A DNA stretch of 43,889 bases from Candidatus Elulimicrobium sp. (GCA_020720815.1 DYNY01000009.1:1-43889), one strand, 5' to 3'. Positions 24,706 to 32,394 are shown, counted from the stretch's first letter. A program made the numbers and translations. Notes: generated by a model from the letters alone, not told the origin.

Positions 24706-25068
24706 ATGAAAAAGTCACTTTTTACCTTATTTGTTTCCTTACTACTTTTACCACATTTAACTTTTGCTCAAACTGCACAGCTTCTACTAGAAAATATTCC
24801 TAAATTTATCAGTAATGTTCTCATCCCTTTTTTGTTTGGGATGGCATTCTTAGTTTTTGTCTACAATATTATTCGCTACTTCGTAATTGGCGGTAGTAAT
24901 GAAAAGGAGCACGACAATGCTAAGAATTTAGCGATCTATAGTGTGGCGGCTTTTGTCTTTCTAGTTATATTTTGGGGAATTGTTAATATGTTAACCAATT
25001 CCCTTGGACTAGAAGGAGAAGACCAACCTTGTTCTGATTACCAAAAGACTTTTGGTAATTGTCCTTAA
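24706..25068 (+). CDS. VirB2/TrbC-like pilin-type membrane protein
   Basis: A 120-aa protein with a cleavable signal peptide (SLFTLFVSLLLLPHLTFAQ, cut after FAQ or nearby), then two membrane helices (VLIPFLFGMAFLVFVYNII and AIYSVAAFVFLVIFWGIVN) joined by a short charged loop (GGSNEKEHDNAKN). This signal-plus-two-helix plan is that of VirB2/TrbC pilins and their Patescibacteria relatives. It would form or anchor a conjugation-type pilus with the ATPase encoded at 12570-14615, though the two genes are 10 kb apart. The -10 box seven bases upstream predicts a leaderless mRNA. Two cysteines near the C-terminus could form a disulfide. Confidence 0.7.
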   Translation: MKKSLFTLFVSLLLLPHLTFAQTAQLLLENIPKFISNVLIPFLFGMAFLVFVYNIIRYFVIGGSNEKEHDNAKNLAIYSVAAFVFLVIFWGIVNMLTNSLGLEGEDQPCSDYQKTFGNCP

Positions 25069-25086
25069 ATTTAGTGAAAGTAAAGA

Positions 25087-25128
25087 ACACAAGAACCGGA
25101 AACATAAAAATGTTTCCGGTTCTTGTGT
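25087..25128. terminator. 19-bp perfect terminator hairpin
   Basis: ACACAAGAACCGGAAACAT (25087-25105) pairs exactly with 25110-25128 around an AAAA loop, 18 bases after the pilin gene stop. It can serve the plus-strand gene and, with the T-rich minus-strand flank, be a second stop for 16S transcription. Confidence 0.75.
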
Positions 25129-25137
25129 AAAAAGACA

Positions 25138-25181
25138 AACAATAAGCCTTCATTAGTATACACGAATGAAGGCTTATTGTT
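25138..25181 (-). terminator. 17-bp terminator hairpin of the 16S transcript
   Basis: AACAATAAGCCTTCATT (25138-25154) pairs exactly with 25165-25181. On the minus strand the hairpin is followed by TTTGTCTTTTT, a proper T tract, about 200 bases past the 16S 3' end, so the 16S unit appears to terminate here without 23S or 5S. Confidence 0.75.
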
Positions 25182-25228
25182 ATCTTGCAACATCTATCAG
25201 CGACAAATTAGGAGATAGTTTTCACTCT

Positions 25229-25245
25229 CTTTTGTCTTATCCTTT
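25229..25245 (-). repeat. Downstream arm of the 16S processing stem
   Basis: The RNA reads AAGGATAAGACAAAAG here and is the exact complement of the leader segment encoded at 26935-26950. Together they bracket 16S, as RNase III processing stems do. Confidence 0.75.
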
Positions 25246-25383
25246 GGACTTGGTCTTTCCCAAGAGTCTAATACCATTTCAGAGAACTGAGTATTATGTC
25301 TCGTTATATGCTCAATTGAGGCATATAACATCGACCAATTAGCCGTGTTTATATAAGTTACCCTATATAACCGACGTGTCCAA

Positions 25384-26840
25384 TTGGAATTAATCCACGA
25401 CCAGCTTCCGCTAGCCGTGCCTTGTTACGACTTAGTCCTTGTTATCGAATTTACCGTAGGTCGCCACAAGGACGAACTTCGGGCACTTCCGACTCCCCTG
25501 ACTTGACGGGCGGTGAGTACAAGGCTCGGGAACGTATTCACCGTGACGTGCTGATTCACGATTACTAGCGATTCCAGCTTCATGTGGGCGAGTTGCAGCC
25601 CACAATCCGGACTGAGGATAGTTTTATTAGGATTTGCTCCACCTTGCGGTATTGCGTCCCGTTGTGCTACCCATTGTATCACGAGTGCAGCCCAAGGCAT
25701 CAAGGGACATGCTGACCTGGCGTCATCCTCACCTTCCTCTCCCGTGAGGGAGCAGTCTCGCCTGACACTTATAACAGGCAACGAGGGTTGCGTTCGTTTC
25801 CCCACTTAAGGGAACAGCTCAAGCCACGAACTGACGACGGCCATGCATCACCTGCCATACACCCTCGAAGGCTTCTCTGGTTTCCCAGAGCGTGCAGTAT
25901 GGTTTCTAGCCTTGGTAAGGTTTTTCGCTTATCGACGAATTAAGCCACATGATCCACTGCTTGTGCGAGCCCCCGTCTATTCCTTTGAGTTTTAATCTTG
26001 CGATCGTACTACCCAGGCGGTCTGTTTAACGCGTTAGCTTCGCCACAGAGAGGGTCGATACTCCCTATAGCCAACAGACAGCGTTTAGGGCGTGGACTAC
26101 GCGGGTATCTAATCCGCTTCGCTACCCACGCTTTCGTGCCTCAGCGTCAATAAAGTCCCAGCAAGCTGCCTTCGCATTTGGTATTCCCCACGATATCAAC
26201 GGATTTCACCCCTACACCGTGAGTTCTGCTTGCCTCTGACTCATTCTAGTTATACCGTTTCAAATGCGATTCTGGGGTTGAGCCCCAGGATTTAACACCT
26301 GACTAATATAACCGCCTACGCACCCTTTACGCCCAGTAAATCCGGATAATGCTTGGGGCCTCTGTATTACCGCTCCTGCTGGCACAGAGTTAGGAGCCCC
26401 TTATTCATGAGGTAACGTCAAAAATTCCTCCCTCATAAAAGGTGTTTACGTCCCTAAGGACTTCATCCACCACGCGGCGTCGCTCCGTCAGGCTTTCGCC
26501 CATTGCGGAAGATTCTCGACTGCAGCCTCCCGTAGGAGTATGGACCGTGTCGCAGTTCCATCGGTGGGGGTCAGGCTCTCACCTCCCCTAGCCGTCGTAG
26601 CCTTGGTAAGCCGTTACCTTACCAACAAGCTGATAGCCCGCAGGCCGTTCCTAAAGCGATAAATCTTTACCCCGAAGGGACCATCAAGTATTATTCCGAC
26701 TTTCGCCGGGTTATGCCTGACTTTAGGGTACGTACCTACGTGTTCCTACCTCGTCTGCCATGAATATAAATTCATTCGACTTGCATGCCTCATCCACGCC
26801 GCCAGCATTCATCCTGAGCTAGGATCAAACTCTAATTTAA
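25384..26840 (-). rRNA. rrs: 16S ribosomal RNA, stand-alone, without the anti-Shine-Dalgarno core
   Basis: Complete small-subunit rRNA on the minus strand, about 1.46 kb, ends estimated by eye. Landmarks: AGAGTTTGATCCTAGCTCAG near the 5' end, GTGCCAGCAGGAGCGGTAA (530 loop), and AAGTCGTAACAAGG before helix 45 with its GGAA loop. No intron-sized insertion is evident. The 3' tail after helix 45 is GGAUUAAUUCC (25386-25396) instead of GGAUCACCUCC, so the CCUCC that pairs with Shine-Dalgarno sites is absent. The 530-loop bases GCC are GGA here, with a matching change in the pseudoknot partner. A promoter, leader, processing stem and terminator of its own surround the gene; 23S and 5S lie 16 kb upstream on the same strand. 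Confidence 0.96.
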
Positions 26841-27259
26841 GACAGGGTAGCTGAAGCAAAAGCTTCAGTACCTTGCGTTTGTGAGTATTGCGGTACTGTA
26901 CTACTTCCCGCACTCAACAAACTATTTTTTACCTAAGGATAAGACAAAAGAAAGAAAAATGAATTGCTTGTCTCTTGCCTCATAATTTGTGCTGATGCAT
27001 ACCATTATCTACTTTATAAAAAAGTAGAAAAAGTATGATACGTATACACATTGCTGTTGCAACAATATGTATATCTATTCAATTGTGTGCTACGAGCACA
27101 CAATCCTCACACTAGTAAATAGACAAGTTGCCTTGTTGATTTATTTCCGGTGAGTGTTGTCAAACTACTAGTTCTCGTTCGGGGTCATCAACCTGAAACA
27201 AATCAAGTCAAAGGCGCATAAAATCACCTTCTTTAAACCTCCGATGAACAGTGCTGAGC
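26841..27259 (-). promoter_or_regulatory. 16S rRNA leader region
   Basis: About 400 bases between the 16S 5' end and its promoter. It contains the upstream arm of the processing stem (26935-26951) and a hairpin ATTGTGTGCTACGAGCACACAAT near 27080-27104. There is no plausible gene in it. Confidence 0.6.
26935..26951 (-). repeat. Upstream arm of the 16S processing stem
   Basis: The minus-strand RNA reads CTTTTGTCTTATCCTT, complementary over 16-17 bases to the trailer at 25229-25245. Confidence 0.75.
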
Positions 27260-27287
27260 ATTATACAGATAGATAAAAATAATGCAA
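27260..27287 (-). promoter_or_regulatory. Promoter of the 16S transcript
   Basis: Minus strand TTGCAT (27282-27287), 16-base spacer, TATAAT (27260-27265). The implied start near 27253 gives a leader of about 410 bases. It is the best-matching promoter found upstream of 16S. Confidence 0.6.
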
Positions 27288-27363
27288 GCACTTAGCGTGG
27301 ACATAGCTAAAATGATGGTGACGAAAGTCTAAAAACTACCTACAAGGGCCGGCCTAGACACGA

Positions 27364-27601
27364 AAAAAGTCACCACAATGAAGTTGTGGCTTGGGGTTTT
27401 GGGACGAATGAGACTAAACGCCTGTATAAAACTATATAAAACGTGTCTTTATGTCATATTCCTTTACAGCTCGCTACAGCTGACCGCTCCCTCTGGGGTC
27501 GCGGCTCAGCTAAGCGGCCTGTATAAGTTCGTAATAGTCACATGCTACGCATGTTCGTTTACTCACTTAAACGCAAAAAGTCCCAGCATGAAAGCTAGGA
27601 C
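27364..27601 (-). ncRNA. Gene-free region with two minus-strand terminators; possible structured RNA
   Basis: The stretch 27291-27830 has no convincing gene. On the minus strand it holds one terminator at 27574-27601 (GTCCTAGC/GCTGGGAC stem, then TTTTT) and another at 27364-27391 (CCACAA/TTGTGG stem, then TTTTTT). Between them lies a strong hairpin at about 27470-27525 (outer pair TACAG/CTGTA, inner AGCTGA/TCAGCT and CCGC/GCGG) and a CATGC/GCATG hairpin. This suggests a short stable RNA of about 200 nt. I looked for tmRNA, RNase P RNA and SRP RNA signatures and found none; 6S-like folding is possible but unproven. Confidence 0.3.
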
Positions 27602-27831
27602 CTTGAATTGGGGTGGAATGCCGAAGTATCCCGAAAGAACAAAAGAACGCTGTTACTGCACACGATACAAGTACCCACTACCACACAAAGACAAGCCAAG
27701 TGCAATGATGAATAATCGTCATTCGTGAGGTACGAATCGGACTAGCCAAAACTTACCTAAGTAAACTTCCGTTCTTTGATCAATGCACTCAAAACAGTAT
27801 TTGAACTATTTTGAATGCACTTTAAGTACTA

Positions 27832-27869
27832 GAGGACGACCGAATCACTTTCATGATATCGGTCGCCTC
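27832..27869 (-). terminator. Hairpin after the GC-rich island operon
   Basis: GAGGACGACCGAAT (27832-27845) pairs imperfectly with ATCGGTCGCCTC (27858-27869), ten bases after the stop of the gene at 27879. A clear T run is missing, so its strength is uncertain. Confidence 0.5.
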
Positions 27870-27878
27870 CCCTTCTAA

Positions 27879-29183
27879 CTAAGCAGCCACCTTTAGGGTG
27901 GTTAGCTGTCGGTCGAAGGCACACCGATTGGCAGCCCCAAAAACCAACAGTTCTACTCCGTTATAACGCTTGCTGGCCTTGGTCTTCTGGAGCCTGACCT
28001 CGTCCTTCGGGTCATGCCCAGGCACACCAGTGACATAGACATACCCCAAACGGGCATGCTCGACCAAAATGGACACTTTGCCGACACCTTCGACCTGCAA
28101 GACAAAGGTCTGCGGTTCTTCCTTATCGCTCAGTCCAAGCGCCCGGCACAACATACCGAACCTGTCCGGAAACTGCACCTGCCGGCGAGTCGAGCTCGCC
28201 TTGTTCAAATCAACTTCGTCCTGTATGTTTTGTACCTGCTCGTCGAGCTCTTTGAACTCGTCCTTGACCATTCTGGTCTGTCGGCGGTTCTTGACGAGCT
28301 CGACGTAAGCCCAGAAGACCAACAAGGCAATGATGCCGATTGCACCAACAACATACAACAAATACTTCTCCACGGTGCTGACGCGACCGTCGACGGCCTT
28401 GGCTTTGGCTTCGAATGTACCCGCCGCCTTGATAGCAACAGTAGCCCGGTTCATGGCCGGTTCGGCCGCTTTGGTGGCGGCTATGCCAGCAGCGATGATC
28501 GTGGCATCAATCTGCTCGGCGACGCTCTTTTTGAGGGCGTCGCGGGCAGTGTTCTGCGCAACGATTTGCACTTTGAGGGCAGTCATCGCCTCGGCCGTCG
28601 GCGCCTTCTCCAATGCATCACGCAGGCTCGCGATCTCGGTTTCCTTGGCCGAGAGTTGTTGGCGAACCGAAATGATGGCTTGCGCATTCTCCGCCGCCTT
28701 CATTTCAAGCGCAGCTTGCGCCTTGGCAAAGGTGGCTTCGAGCGCCACGAGCTGCTCGGGTGTCACAGCCGCAACGTATGTCACAGCTGTGACGGGTGTC
28801 GCGACCGGTGTGGCGAAGGGGAAGAAGATCCCTTTGCCTTGCCCTTGCGCTTGGAGTTCGGCACCGGTCATGGTGTCGCTCCAGCCGTTGCGGGCCTTGA
28901 GCGCCGTGAAGCGCTCGGGTTTGTTGGCGCAGGCCGCCTGCCAAGCCGAAGCCTGGTTTTGGCAAACCCACACCAACACGGCGGCGGTGTAGATGGTGTC
29001 GGTCTCAGGGTCATACCCCTTGACGTCGCCCATCTCCACCTTCGCCAAATTCGTGAGGAACTGTTGCCAGTTACCAGACTTGGTCGACTCGATGAGGATG
29101 CGCTCCTCGGGGGCGTTGGCGAAGGCCTGTCCAACCCAAAGGAAGGACAGGACGGTCGCCAGGACGATTTGGACAAACTTCAT
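27879..29183 (-). CDS. Secreted/membrane coiled-coil protein of the GC-rich island, unknown function
   Basis: A 434-aa protein. A Gram-negative-style signal peptide ends at QAFA-NAPEE (residue 23). About residues 30-120 form a first domain, followed by a threonine/valine/proline-rich linker, a long alanine- and glutamate-rich coiled coil (about 140-270), one membrane helix (YVVGAIGIIALLVFWAYVEL, about 275-294), a second short coiled coil and a C-terminal cytoplasmic domain of about 110 residues. AAGGAG (29190-29195) stands six bases before the ATG. Codon use is strongly GC-rich, unlike the surrounding genome. Last gene of a three-gene unit with 29260-29742 and 29776-30504. I recognise no family. 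Confidence 0.75.
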   Translation of the reverse strand: MKFVQIVLATVLSFLWVGQAFANAPEERILIESTKSGNWQQFLTNLAKVEMGDVKGYDPETDTIYTAAVLVWVCQNQASAWQAACANKPERFTALKARNGWSDTMTGAELQAQGQGKGIFFPFATPVATPVTAVTYVAAVTPEQLVALEATFAKAQAALEMKAAENAQAIISVRQQLSAKETEIASLRDALEKAPTAEAMTALKVQIVAQNTARDALKKSVAEQIDATIIAAGIAATKAAEPAMNRATVAIKAAGTFEAKAKAVDGRVSTVEKYLLYVVGAIGIIALLVFWAYVELVKNRRQTRMVKDEFKELDEQVQNIQDEVDLNKASSTRRQVQFPDRFGMLCRALGLSDKEEPQTFVLQVEGVGKVSILVEHARLGYVYVTGVPGHDPKDEVRLQKTKASKRYNGVELLVFGAANRCAFDRQLTTLKVAA

Positions 29184-29259
29184 GACTCACTCCTTAGATG
29201 AATGCCGATTGGGTCGCCCCAACTAGCACTTAGTTTCCGGGCGACCGGGATTCCCGCAG

Positions 29260-29742
29260 CTAGTGGCCGCAGGTGTTGGTGTTCGCGCAGGGCGATTCCA
29301 TCTTCAACGTCGCCATGTTGATGGCTTTTGCCACAGACTCGGCCTTGACTTGGTTATTGATTACCGTGCCATTGCACACACTGCCAGCCGGGCACTTACC
29401 CTTCTCGGCGACGGCGCGTGCCGTGTTGCCGTTGACGATGGCTGCACCGGTACCGCCCATGGCACCGACCGCCACTTGACCAGCGACGGTTTGGCCATGG
29501 ACTCGGTCCGGCGGAGCGGCGTTCTCTGCCAACTTGCACTTGCCGATGATGGGCTGACTGGTCTCCTTGTCGACCGGGCATTGGTATTCACCAACGCTCG
29601 TCGACGAACGATCCCAGCTATCCCCCACCGTTGTGGCGACGAAGTAGTTGCCGTTCGGCAACAACTTGGCCGAACTGGCGCAAGCGCCGAGCAGGACAGT
29701 GACGCACACGTGCACGAGGCTCAAGAAAAAGCGATTCTTCAT
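29260..29742 (-). CDS. Putative lipoprotein of the GC-rich island
   Basis: A 160-aa protein with a lipoprotein signal: SLVHVCVTVLLGACASS, where LGAC is the lipobox and Cys20 the lipid-modified residue. The mature part has paired cysteines (YQCPVDKE, GKCKLAE, GKCPAGSVC, SPCANTNTC) and a glycine/alanine-rich middle (GQVAVGAMGGTGAAIV). AAGGAG (29749-29754) is six bases before the ATG. GC-rich codons. Located between two other exported proteins of the island, with a 77-base gap to the next gene. No family recognised; the lipobox is read directly from the sequence. Confidence 0.74.
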   Translation of the reverse strand: MKNRFFLSLVHVCVTVLLGACASSAKLLPNGNYFVATTVGDSWDRSSTSVGEYQCPVDKETSQPIIGKCKLAENAAPPDRVHGQTVAGQVAVGAMGGTGAAIVNGNTARAVAEKGKCPAGSVCNGTVINNQVKAESVAKAINMATLKMESPCANTNTCGH

Positions 29743-29775
29743 AACGATCTCCTTGATTCAGTTGGGTTGGGTTGT

Positions 29776-30504
29776 TTACCGGCAGACGCGCACTTGACGA
29801 ATTACCGTCATGACGTCGCCGGGGATATTGACGAAAGTGTCGGGTATCGCGACCTGACCGCGACAAACCAGGACCGAGAGTCCTGGCACATACACGAACT
29901 GGCCTGGCGACGGCACAATGTACCGTTGCGAGACCCAGCCACATTTCGGCACCGGGGCCTCGGCCTTGGGAGCCGGAGACGGAGGCGGAGACGGTGTTGC
30001 AGAGGGAGTCAGCGGCGGAGGGGGAGAAGGCGGGGGTACCGCCTCGAAGACCACGCCAACGTTGTTGCACGAACGACCCTTGTCGCCCATGAACCAGTAC
30101 GCAAAGACCCGGTCGCCGAGGTCGCACAGCAGTGCGACCTCGGGACGACCAATCGCCTTTTCCACATGGCGCGTGACCCGTGAACGTCCGCTCTCGCGAC
30201 CGTTCATATAGTCGAAAATTACCCCGTCGCGGACAAGCACCTTGCGGCACTCGCTCCCGCGGAGCTTCTCTTCTAGCGTCACACACATCTGCGGCGTGAG
30301 CCGGTCCTGCGGATCGACGGCGGCCGTGCGGTTGCATTGCTCAATCGCCGAACGCAGGGTCGGAGAGAAAGACGATGGCCGCATGCGCGTCCATTTCCCG
30401 AGCGCCGGATTCTCCGACGTCGGGTAGTCACTTGCCCAGCTGGGCACAGCAACCATGAGCAGCGCCGTGAGCGCCGCTCGCAAAGACATCCTGAGGATGC
30501 TCAT
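29776..30504 (-). CDS. Secreted proline-rich protein of the GC-rich island
   Basis: A 242-aa protein with a signal peptide (LRAALTALLMVAVPSWAS, cut after WAS). The mature domain carries about eight cysteines in two sets, before and after a proline/serine-rich hinge (about residues 160-190) of the kind seen between secreted domains. AAAGGAA (30515-30521) lies about ten bases before the ATG, a weaker Shine-Dalgarno site than in its neighbours. First gene of the three-gene unit. The TTGACA at about 30585 upstream could be its -35 element, but no well-spaced -10 box follows. Function unknown. Confidence 0.72.
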   Translation of the reverse strand: MSILRMSLRAALTALLMVAVPSWASDYPTSENPALGKWTRMRPSSFSPTLRSAIEQCNRTAAVDPQDRLTPQMCVTLEEKLRGSECRKVLVRDGVIFDYMNGRESGRSRVTRHVEKAIGRPEVALLCDLGDRVFAYWFMGDKGRSCNNVGVVFEAVPPPSPPPPLTPSATPSPPPSPAPKAEAPVPKCGWVSQRYIVPSPGQFVYVPGLSVLVCRGQVAIPDTFVNIPGDVMTVIRQVRVCR

Positions 30505-30745
30505 GGCGTTTTTCTTCCTTTGGTTGTGTCACCGACTCTTGAGTTGAGCTGATGACGGTTTGAAATTTGATTCTATATTATTCTAAGTTGTCAAAGGACA
30601 AAGACGAGAGCTTTTGACCCTTATCCCCCTTTGTGAGTTTTACCCCACTTCATTAATTATGATAGCACACTTTATATAAAAAATCAAGTCTTGACGCCCA
30701 TTCTCTTTCAGGCCTTCTTTTGGCTTTTTTTTGCCATTAAAATAA

Positions 30746-30774
30746 TATCGAGTGAGGCTTATACTCACTCGATA
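30746..30774 (+). terminator. Hairpin with T tract
   Basis: TATCGAGTGAG pairs with CTCACTCGATA around a 7-nt loop, followed on the plus strand by AACTGTTTTT. No plus-strand gene precedes it, so it may be a second stop for the minus-strand transcript, or a relic. Confidence 0.5.
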
Positions 30775-30792
30775 AACTGTTTTTAAATTAAA

Positions 30793-30831
30793 AAAGTCCC
30801 CGCTTGACCGTGAGGTATAGGCGGGGACTTT
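30793..30831 (-). terminator. Terminator of the gene at 30873-31400
   Basis: AAAGTCCCCGC (30793-30803) pairs with GCGGGGACTTT (30821-30831). On the minus strand it is followed by TTTTTAATTT, about 40 bases after the stop codon. A good intrinsic terminator, so this gene is separate from the three-gene unit. Confidence 0.8.
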
Positions 30832-30872
30832 GGGTTGGTGGCAAAGTTAGACTCTGCCACGGGTTGCCGTGC

Positions 30873-31400
30873 TTACGGCGTGGCGGGGGTGGTCGTCGGT
30901 GCCGGCAGGTACTTCCACTGCGTCTGCAAGGACGCCGTGAACATGCTGTTGGTACCAGCGATGCTGGACACCGGGGCGGCTTGCGTGCCGATGCCCTGGT
31001 TGGTGGCCCGGGCGCCGGTCATCTGCTCTCCGATGATGTAGAGCTTGGCTTGGGTCGAAGAGCAGTCGACAGTGCAGTTCGGGTTGGAATTCCCGGTCAA
31101 GTACGTGTCCGCACCAAGCCGGAAAAACCCGTCGGCCAAGGTCGTGACGGTACCCTTGCCGTCGCCACCGACGTTGTAGCCCTGTCCGATGCTGGAACTG
31201 ATGTTCCAACCATTGACCGTGAGGCCAATGGGGGCCGGGGCCGGTGCGATGGTGCTGGTGCTGACCGTGACACCCGGAAGGGCTGTCGAGGTCTGGCCAT
31301 GGGCCATTGTGAGCAACCCCAAGGTGCCGAAGGTGGCCATGAGCAGCAGAGCTGCCAAACCAACGATGCCCTTACGGGCGTTGAAGAACAAGTTGCACAT
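30873..31400 (-). CDS. Exported protein of the GC-rich island, unknown function
   Basis: A 175-aa protein. The ATG at 31400 is chosen because AAGGAG (31410-31415) lies nine bases upstream; the frame stays open to 31517 but that part looks like leader. It begins CNLFFNARKGIVGLAALLLM, then GTLGLLTMAHGQ, a signal peptide or anchor. The mature part is rich in Thr, Ser, Gly and Ala with two close cysteines (NCTVDCSSTQ), suggesting a beta-rich extracellular domain. GC-rich codons. It has its own promoter (31587-31616) and terminator (30793-30831). No family recognised. Confidence 0.7.
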   Translation of the reverse strand: MCNLFFNARKGIVGLAALLLMATFGTLGLLTMAHGQTSTALPGVTVSTSTIAPAPAPIGLTVNGWNISSSIGQGYNVGGDGKGTVTTLADGFFRLGADTYLTGNSNPNCTVDCSSTQAKLYIIGEQMTGARATNQGIGTQAAPVSSIAGTNSMFTASLQTQWKYLPAPTTTPATP

Positions 31401-31616
31401 GGCGGATTTCTCCTTGTTGCCATTAATGATAGCCAAGAGTGAAATACTCTCAACCGCTTGATCCACCGAAGGTGGAATCAGGCCCCGCCAAAGCGGGGGC
31501 CGTGAATTGTGGTGCACGTGATCAAGAAGGATATTCGAGACTCGTTACAATGACCCACAACCTCCGCTCCGGTAAGTACCTATTGAACAATATACATGTA
31601 TTCGGTCAAAAGTCAA
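31401..31616 (-). promoter_or_regulatory. Promoter and structured leader of the gene at 30873-31400
   Basis: Minus strand TTGACT (31611-31616), 18-base spacer, TATTGT (31587-31592). The leader of about 180 bases contains two hairpins, TCCACCTTCGGTGGA and a CCCCCGCTTTGGCGGGG stem, which could act as an attenuator or mRNA stabiliser. A long structured leader of this kind is absent from the AT-rich genes of the window. Confidence 0.5.
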
Positions 31617-31723
31617 GCCAAAAAATGTCCCCTAAAACTATTTCTGTCCCAGATCCATACGAATTTTATTTAAAGAAAAAGATATAAAGGAAGAGTCTAT
31701 CCGCTTCTCAACCATCACTGTGC

Positions 31724-31729
31724 TACAAT
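31724..31729 (+). promoter_or_regulatory. -10 box upstream of the YciB-like gene
   Basis: TACAAT, 23 bases before the ATG at 31753. This is longer than the spacing at leaderless genes; a TTG at 31734 would open a short frame that overlaps the gene start, which may be chance. Confidence 0.45.
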
Positions 31730-31752
31730 CTTTTTGAAGAAGACCATTACCT

Positions 31753-32322
31753 ATGAATAAAAAAGCTTTCCTTAATTTATTAAATGAGTTTTTGCCTGTA
31801 TTGGGGTTTTTCACGGCTGTACAGTTTTTTTCTTTTTATACTGCCACTAGTATTCTCATGGCACTCACTGTTTTGTCTTTGTCTGTCGGTTGGTACTTCG
31901 AGCGACACTTGCCCGTACTCCCTATTATCTCTGGTTTTTTTGTGATTATCTCTGGTTTTATAACCATCATCTATAAAACTCCAGATGCACTCATATTTGC
32001 CGATTCTCTATATTATTTTATGATGGGGCTAATAATCGCTACTGGTTTAATCTTTAAAATTAATATTTTAAAATTAATTTTTGCTCGCGTCTTTGCCGTG
32101 AAAGATATGGGCTGGAAAATTCTGGCTATTCGTTGGGTAGTAATTTTCTTACTCGGTGGAATTGCCAATGAAGTAGTACGACAGTTAGCTACCCCGGAAG
32201 TCTGGGTTCATTTCAAAATCCTTAAGGTCATTTTAATTACTATCTTTGGCTTATATCAATTTACCCTCTCGCGTAAGTATCGTATACCTGAAATCTCTAC
32301 TGATTGGGGGTTACGAAACTAG
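31753..32322 (+). CDS. YciB/IspZ-like inner membrane septation protein
   Basis: A 189-aa integral membrane protein with five or six hydrophobic segments. The start LLNEFLPVLGFFTAVQFFSF and the later MMGLIIATGLIFKINILKLI, then FLLGGIANEVVRQLATPEVW and FKILKVILITIFG, follow the YciB (intracellular septation protein A) pattern, where a conserved N-E pair precedes the W-F-K segment. Relatives affect cell division and envelope integrity in proteobacteria. It follows the GC-rich island and returns to AT-rich codon use. Single-gene unit as far as can be seen. Confidence 0.78.
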   Translation: MNKKAFLNLLNEFLPVLGFFTAVQFFSFYTATSILMALTVLSLSVGWYFERHLPVLPIISGFFVIISGFITIIYKTPDALIFADSLYYFMMGLIIATGLIFKINILKLIFARVFAVKDMGWKILAIRWVVIFLLGGIANEVVRQLATPEVWVHFKILKVILITIFGLYQFTLSRKYRIPEISTDWGLRN

Positions 32323-32394
32323 TGCTTAGAAATTTCATTTAGCCTATTTCTTAATGTCATCAGTATAACATTGGAAATGTATTGAAAAATTGCG

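Larger units (their letters stand above)
30505..30872. other. AT-rich spacer inside the GC-rich island
   Basis: No gene is visible. The spacer holds the leader and promoter zone of the gene at 30504 and the two hairpins at 30746-30774 and 30793-30831. Its AT-rich composition contrasts with the GC-rich genes on both sides. Confidence 0.5.

Noticed and set aside
25425-25809. Open frames of 75-126 aa inside 25425-25809
   Set aside because: They lie within the 16S rRNA gene.
27378-27728. 116-aa plus-strand frame upstream of 16S
   Set aside because: It crosses two minus-strand terminators and a strong hairpin, has no domain and no coding-like composition; more likely non-coding DNA.
27364-27780. 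tmRNA or RNase P RNA on either strand
   Set aside because: A possible tag-like frame (GCATGTGACTAT..., ending GCCGCTTAG) was noticed on the minus strand, but there is no tRNA-like pair of ends, no TTCGA T-loop and no conserved RNase P block.
28014-29201. 395-aa open frame on the plus strand within the GC-rich island
   Set aside because: It is antisense to the 27879-29183 gene, which has a signal peptide, coiled coil, membrane helix and Shine-Dalgarno site. Long antisense frames are expected in GC-rich DNA with few stop codons.
29263-30183. 306-aa plus-strand frame across 29263-30183
   Set aside because: Spans two well-supported minus-strand genes in the antisense direction, is arginine-rich and of low complexity, and shows no signal or motif.
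30804-31442. 212-aa plus-strand frame
   Set aside because: Antisense to the exported protein gene at 30873-31400 and begins inside the terminator hairpin; composition is typical of a shadow frame.
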